Source of the DNA: Natronococcus sp. AD-5
Lineage (GTDB): Archaea > Halobacteriota > Halobacteria > Halobacteriales > Natrialbaceae
Assembly (NCBI RefSeq): GCF_030734285.1
Contig: NZ_CP132294.1
Location: 558,001-622,000, forward strand
Direction: 5' to 3'
Length of the DNA stretch: 64,000 bases
Shown: positions 59,786 to 64,000 of the stretch, piece after piece
Layout of the letters: the number at the start of each line of letters is the position of its first letter
How positions within the stretch are numbered: the first letter of the stretch is position 1
The notes under the pieces: model-generated
Seen by the model: the letters and a program-made list of their open reading frames with translations, nothing else
What the model was told of the DNA's origin: nothing
Database searches by the model: none
Made by a program: the position numbers and the translations under genes

Positions 59786-60582
59786 TCGATCATCCCCCCG
59801 AGGTAGGCGTCCTGTACGTTCTGGTTCTCGGCGATCTCTTCGGGCGTCCCCTCCGCGAGGATTTCGCCCCGATTCAACACGGTGATGCGGTCTGAGAGTT
59901 CCATGACGAGCTCGATGTCGTGTTCGATGAGCAACAGCGTCTGGTCGACCAGGACGTCCTCGATCAGGTCGATCGTCTCCCTGGTCTCCTCGACGCTCAT
60001 GCCGGCGGTCGGTTCGTCGAACAGGACCAGTTCGGGATCGGTCGCGAGGACGACGCCGATCTCGAGCCGTCGCTTGTCGCCGTACGCGAGCGCGTTCGCC
60101 GTCTCGTCGGCGACGTCCAGCAGGCCGATCCGTTCGAGGACGCGGTCCGTCCGCTCGTTCGTCTCCTCGTACCGGTCGGTCGGTTTGAACAGCGACTCGA
60201 GGAGGGTGTACCGATCGCGGACGATCGATTGCGCGGCCAGTCTGACGTTTTCGCGGACGGTCAGCCCGCCGAAGATATTCGATATCTGGAACGATCGTCC
60301 CATTCCGAGGCGGACCCGCTCGGCGGGTGAACGCTCGGACACCTCCGTCTCGTCGAAGTAGATCGCGCCGTCGGTGATCGGTAACGCACCGGTGATCAGG
60401 TTGAACAGCGTGGTCTTGCCGGCGCCGTTCGGACCGATGATACTGCGGAACTCCCCCCGCTCGACGGCCAGATCGACGCGGTCGATGGCCGTGAACTGAC
60501 CGAACCGCTTGACCAACCCCTCCGTTCGAAGGATCGGTCGGTCGTCGGGTCGTCGGTCGACCTCGGGCGTTTCGAGCGCCAT
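59782..60582 (-). CDS. livG: Branched-chain-type ABC transporter ATPase LivG
   Basis: A 266-residue ATPase: Walker A GPNGAGKTT, then GMGRSFQISNIFGGLTVREN typical of LivG, Walker B LVLFDEPTAGMS, and the switch His in LLIEHDIELVMEL. The usual signature is weakened to LAYGDKRRLEI, which is normal for LivG. Its start overlaps the stop of the permease gene by 1 nt. Confidence 0.93.
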   Translation of the reverse strand: MALETPEVDRRPDDRPILRTEGLVKRFGQFTAIDRVDLAVERGEFRSIIGPNGAGKTTLFNLITGALPITDGAIYFDETEVSERSPAERVRLGMGRSFQISNIFGGLTVRENVRLAAQSIVRDRYTLLESLFKPTDRYEETNERTDRVLERIGLLDVADETANALAYGDKRRLEIGVVLATDPELVLFDEPTAGMSVEETRETIDLIEDVLVDQTLLLIEHDIELVMELSDRITVLNRGEILAEGTPEEIAENQNVQDAYLGGMIE

Positions 60583-62549
60583 CAGTCGTCACCTCCGACG
60601 CTCGAGTCGTCCGGCACCGGCTCCGGACCCGGGCCCGAGCCGCCGGTCAGGTGGGGCGCGAGCCGGGCCGGCAGCGACACCAGCCCTCGCGGGAGGAAGA
60701 TGACGAACAGGACGAAGATCGTCCCGAGTACCAGTCGCCACCGCCCGGTGAAAGAAGTGAGCACCTCCTCGAGCCCGAAGAACACGGCCGACCCGATGAT
60801 CGGGCCGTAGAGCGTCCCCATACCGCCGAGGATGACCATAACGATCACCTCGCCGGAATGGAGCCAGTAGGCGAACGACGGCGTCGCGTACCCCGAGTTG
60901 AGCGTGAACAGCGCCCCGGCCAGCCCGGCCAGTGCACCGCTGATCACGAACGCGCGCCGCTTGTAGACGGTCGTCCGGTAGCCGATGAACGTAGCCCGTT
61001 GCTCGTTCTCGCGGATGGACTTGAGCACCGCTCCGAACGGCGACTCGAGCATCCGCCGGGTGAGCAGGAACGAGGCGACCAGCGCCGCCAGCGCGATGTA
61101 GTAGAACAGCGACTGGCCGGTCAGCGCGACGGGGCCGACGAAGACTCCAATGTCGTTGAGACTGACGCCCAGTCCGGCGATCCCGTAGTACGCCGAGGTT
61201 CCGAACAGCCCCTCGGAGCCGCCGGTGATCTCGAGACGGTACAGCGTGTTGTAGAAGATTTCGGCGAACGCGAGGGTGATCATCGCGAAGTAGACGCCCG
61301 AGACGCGGATCGAGAGGAAGCCGACGACCCACGCGATCGCGGCGCAGACGACGATCGCGAGCGCGATCGCGGCGAACGCGGACTGGCTCACGTGCAACAG
61401 CGCGAGCGCGACCGCGTACGCGCCGAGCCCGTAGAACAGCGCGTGACCGAGCGACACCAGTCCGGTGTACCCCATCACGAAGTCCAGGCTGAGCGCGAAC
61501 AGCCCCCAGATGATGATCTCGATCGCGAGCGTGACGGCGTACGTCGAGTACAGCGTGCCCGCTCCGAGGGGGATCACCGCGAGCAGTCCGACCATCGCGA
61601 TCCCCAGCCGCTTCCGGGTCCGGGGCTCGAGTATCCCGCTACCCGAGCCGGTGAGGAGGTCGCCGCTCTCCTCTCCCTCGGTCGCCTCGGCTCCGAACAG
61701 TCCGTGGGGCCGGAGCAGGAGCACCGCGATCATCAGCAGGAAGATCACCGTCCCCTCGAGGATCGGCGCGTACGTGCGCATGAGCGTGTTGATCACGCCG
61801 ACGAGGAGCCCTCCGGCGACGGCGCCCTTGAAACTGCCGAGGCCGCCGATGACGACGATGACGAACGCCGGAATGATGACGGACATCCCCATCCCGGGGC
61901 TGACCGTCTGGTAGCCGCCAAGGATGATCCCGGCGACCGCGGCGAGGGCCGCGCCGCCGCCGAAGACGAGCGAGTAGTACCGGTCGATGTCGATCCCGAG
62001 GTTCCGGACCATCTGTCTGTCCTGGGAGCCGGCGCGGACGATCAGCCCGTACTTCGTGTACTCGAGCACCGCCCAGACGCCGAGCGCCGTGACGCTGCCG
62101 AAGGCGATGATGAACAGGTTGTACACGCTGGCGTTGAGCCCGAACAGGCCGACCGTCCCCGACAGGGCGGCCGGCACGGAGAGGCTAACGTTCCCCGTGC
62201 CCCAGACGAGGTATATCAGGTCGTTTATCACCAGCACCAGGCCGAACGTGAGCAGGATGTGATAGAGCGGATTCCGACCGTACAGCGGTTGGACCGTGTA
62301 GCGTTCGATCGCGACCCCGATGACGCCGACCAGGAGCGGAGCGACGAACAGCGCGAGCAGGAACCCGGCGGCGCCGAACGGCACGACCAGCGTCAGCGCG
62401 AAGTACGCCCCGAGCGCGAACAGTTCCCCGTGGGCGAAGTTGATGACGTGCATGACGCCGAAGATAACCGACAGTCCGGCCGCCAGCAACACGTACACGA
62501 CGCCGATCGTCAGGCCGTCGACCAGTGCCTGTGGGAGTCCTCCGATCAT
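60582..62549 (-). CDS. Fused LivH-LivM permease
   Basis: A 655-residue permease. The first 290 residues are LivH-like (VVYVLLAAGLSVIFGVMHVI, NFAHGELFALGAY). An acidic linker (about 290-310) follows, and then a LivM-like half (LDFVMGYTGLVSLGHALFYG and a late VILGGMGTLYGPIIGSAVFF). Most transporters of this family have two separate permease genes. The fusion fixes a 1:1 ratio. Substrates of this family include amino acids, urea and aromatic acids; the paa neighbours make an aromatic acid possible. Confidence 0.9.
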   Translation of the reverse strand: MIGGLPQALVDGLTIGVVYVLLAAGLSVIFGVMHVINFAHGELFALGAYFALTLVVPFGAAGFLLALFVAPLLVGVIGVAIERYTVQPLYGRNPLYHILLTFGLVLVINDLIYLVWGTGNVSLSVPAALSGTVGLFGLNASVYNLFIIAFGSVTALGVWAVLEYTKYGLIVRAGSQDRQMVRNLGIDIDRYYSLVFGGGAALAAVAGIILGGYQTVSPGMGMSVIIPAFVIVVIGGLGSFKGAVAGGLLVGVINTLMRTYAPILEGTVIFLLMIAVLLLRPHGLFGAEATEGEESGDLLTGSGSGILEPRTRKRLGIAMVGLLAVIPLGAGTLYSTYAVTLAIEIIIWGLFALSLDFVMGYTGLVSLGHALFYGLGAYAVALALLHVSQSAFAAIALAIVVCAAIAWVVGFLSIRVSGVYFAMITLAFAEIFYNTLYRLEITGGSEGLFGTSAYYGIAGLGVSLNDIGVFVGPVALTGQSLFYYIALAALVASFLLTRRMLESPFGAVLKSIRENEQRATFIGYRTTVYKRRAFVISGALAGLAGALFTLNSGYATPSFAYWLHSGEVIVMVILGGMGTLYGPIIGSAVFFGLEEVLTSFTGRWRLVLGTIFVLFVIFLPRGLVSLPARLAPHLTGGSGPGPEPVPDDSSVGGDD

Positions 62550-62579
62550 TGGTAGGGGAATCGTCGCCTCGCGTACTCG

Positions 62580-63842
62580 TTACAGGTCACAGCCCGTTTC
62601 CTCGCAGTCCGGCGCGGCGTCTTCCCCGGAGAGCTCCGACAGGAGTACGACGTCGGCGAGTTCGCCCTCGTCCGGTTCGACGCACTCGCCCATCCAGACG
62701 GGGTTCATCGCCTGCTGGTCGCACTCCCGGAACTCGTTCGGACCGAAGATGGTGTCGTGTCCCATCCCCGAGAGCGTATCCTTCACCGTCGTCGGATTCC
62801 GCGATCCGGCCTCGCGGATCCCGTTCGCGACCATCCGGATCGACTCGTAGCCGACGCGCGAGAAGTTGTCCGGGACGTCGTCGTACTCGCCCTCGTAGGC
62901 CTCGACGAATTCCTCGTTGTCGCCGGTCTCGATCTCGGGGACGTACCGTACGCCGCTGTAGACGTTGTACGCCCCTTCGCCCGCACCGGCCCGCACGGCG
63001 CGGAACGATCCGGTCGTCGTCACGATTGGAATTTCGTCCTGCAGGCCGCGCGAACTGGCCTGCGAGAGGAAGATCGCGAGGTCGGCTCCGGTCATCCCGA
63101 CGACGAGCGCGTCGGCCTCGTCGCTGGCGTCCGCAATCTGGCTGATGAACGCCTCGAAGTCCGTCGACCCCGGATCCGAGCGGGTCACGCCGACCCGCTC
63201 GGAGGAGTCGCTGATCGCCTCCATTCGGGTTTCGACCTCGTTCAGCACCGAGTCTCCGTACGCGTAGTCCGCGACGTGATAGAAGATCCGATCGCCGAGT
63301 TCGTCGGCGGTCCACCGGGCCATCACCTCCGCGATCTGGGCGGTGTTCGTCTCGAACCGGAACACGTACTCGTTGCACTCCGCGCCCGTGATCGAGACGT
63401 CCGCCGCACCCGGCGTGTACACGATCTCGTTATCGGCGGCGAAATCGTTGATCGCGAGCGCCGCCGAACTCGAGATACAGCCGGTGATGAACTGCGCCTC
63501 GTCCGACTGGACGGCCTCCTGGGCTCGCTGCGTCGCCGTCGCCGGATCGAGTTGCGTATCGTACTCGCTGTACTCGATCTCGAAGTCGTATTCGTCGCTC
63601 TCGTTGATCTCCCGGATCGCGAGTTCGGTCCCCCGGTGGCGCTCCTTGGCGAGCTCGGCGAACTCCCCCGTGAACGGCTCGAGGACGCCGAACTGGACCG
63701 TGTCGAACTCCTCGTCACCGTTGTCCATTTCGTCCGGGTCCCCCACGCAGCCGGCCAGTCCGGTCAGGCCAGCGATGCTCCCTACTGTGACGGCTCTCAG
63801 AAGTTGCCGTCTACTCCCGTGGTATTTGTCATCTCGACTCAT
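62580..63842 (-). CDS. Substrate-binding lipoprotein of the Liv-type transporter
   Basis: A 420-residue periplasmic-binding-protein type I. The N-terminus has a twin-arginine motif (SRRQLLRAV), a hydrophobic stretch and a lipobox LAGC near residue 32, so it is Tat-exported and lipid-anchored as is usual in haloarchaea. The mature part starts acidic and then has VQFGVLEPFTGEFAELAKER and ITGCISSSAALAINDFA. Two Cys in the tail (ECDQQ, MGECVE) and the final ETGCDL may form disulfides. The ATG at 63842 gives a compact Tat signal. Confidence 0.9.
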   Translation of the reverse strand: MSRDDKYHGSRRQLLRAVTVGSIAGLTGLAGCVGDPDEMDNGDEEFDTVQFGVLEPFTGEFAELAKERHRGTELAIREINESDEYDFEIEYSEYDTQLDPATATQRAQEAVQSDEAQFITGCISSSAALAINDFAADNEIVYTPGAADVSITGAECNEYVFRFETNTAQIAEVMARWTADELGDRIFYHVADYAYGDSVLNEVETRMEAISDSSERVGVTRSDPGSTDFEAFISQIADASDEADALVVGMTGADLAIFLSQASSRGLQDEIPIVTTTGSFRAVRAGAGEGAYNVYSGVRYVPEIETGDNEEFVEAYEGEYDDVPDNFSRVGYESIRMVANGIREAGSRNPTTVKDTLSGMGHDTIFGPNEFRECDQQAMNPVWMGECVEPDEGELADVVLLSELSGEDAAPDCEETGCDL

Positions 63843-63864
63843 ACCCCCAGTTGCGTACAGGAGG

Positions 63865-63873
63865 TTATAAAAA
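63865..63873 (-). promoter_or_regulatory. TATA box for the Liv-type transporter operon
   Basis: TTTTTATAA on the minus strand lies 23-31 nt upstream of the binding-protein ATG. It is a strong leaderless promoter for the four-gene operon. The remaining sequence to the window edge (63874-64000) holds no gene that I can support. Confidence 0.6.
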
Positions 63874-64000
63874 TCGACCCCCACTTGTAGGTGTTTTATA
63901 TTCTATACCGCCAGCGGATCGAACGCTCAGGACGCCGAAATCGCCGGTAATCGGCACCGGTATCGCTATTTTCGTCACGGCTATCGAGTCGCTAGTAAAT

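Noticed and set aside
60651-62555. 634-codon plus-strand frame opposite the permease
   Set aside because: It is highly charged and repetitive, the mirror of a hydrophobic permease; no domain.

Overview
The window is haloarchaeal chromosome or megaplasmid, most likely from the Natrialbaceae (Natrinema/Haloterrigena-like). The support is high GC, very acidic proteins, leaderless starts with TATA-like boxes 25-30 nt upstream, bat-type helix-turn-helix and multi-PAS kinase regulators, a fused ChlID chelatase, and a cobalamin gene order (cbiT-L-F-G-H1-H2-fdx-unknown-cbiX-DUF3209) that I recognise from haloarchaea. No rRNA, tRNA, CRISPR array, integrase or intact transposase was found.

Layout. 1-9.4 kb: end of an SDR oxidoreductase, an SPW membrane protein, a class I aminotransferase, a six-PAS histidine kinase, a MaoC hydratase, an alpha/beta hydrolase and an NCS2 permease. 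9.5-17.3 kb: cobalamin block 1, with chlID divergent from cobN-cbiC-cbiE. 17.3-23.5 kb: small unknown genes, a NuoF-like/FdhA formate dehydrogenase pair, a small PRC-barrel protein and a possible 50-residue membrane protein. 23.5-34.7 kb: cobalamin block 2, with cbiA and then the cbiT-to-cbiX operon, a DUF3209 protein and a beta-propeller. 34.8-37.8 kb: an operon of four hyperacidic proteins, two with glycine zippers, of unknown function. 37.9-40.0 kb: a DUF2299-like protein, a universal stress protein and a Gfo6-like sugar dehydrogenase. 40.0-53.3 kb: an AT-rich gap followed by a catabolic region (amidohydrolase, IclR regulator, small-subunit SSS symporter, FMN/Fe-S oxidoreductase, VOC, EthD, ThDP enzyme, epimerase, M24 protein, LLM enzyme). 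53.3-58.6 kb: phenylacetate degradation (paaABCD, a separate zinc ribbon, paaK, thioesterase) with a divergent bat-type regulator. 58.6-64 kb: a thioesterase and a branched-chain-amino-acid-type ABC transporter with fused permeases.

How the genes work together. CbiX loads cobalt early, CbiL/H/F/G/T/E/C build the corrin ring and CbiA amidates it. CobN plus ChlID form a second, late-type chelatase. cbiD and cbiJ are absent here, so the uncharacterised operon proteins are candidates for missing or regulatory roles. PaaK activates phenylacetate, PaaABC(D) epoxidises the ring, and hotdog thioesterases clear dead-end CoA esters. The neighbouring Liv-type importer may feed this or the catabolic island.

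Leads worth following: a degenerate LAGLIDADG-like protein inside the cobalamin operon; the hyperacidic glycine-zipper operon; two copies of an intergenic element with conserved ends and differing but still complementary stems; a repeated palindrome around iclR; a GTGGATG-N7-CATCCAC operator candidate at cbiT; and several genes shorter than 60 codons (symporter subunit, zinc ribbon, leader peptide, membrane protein).
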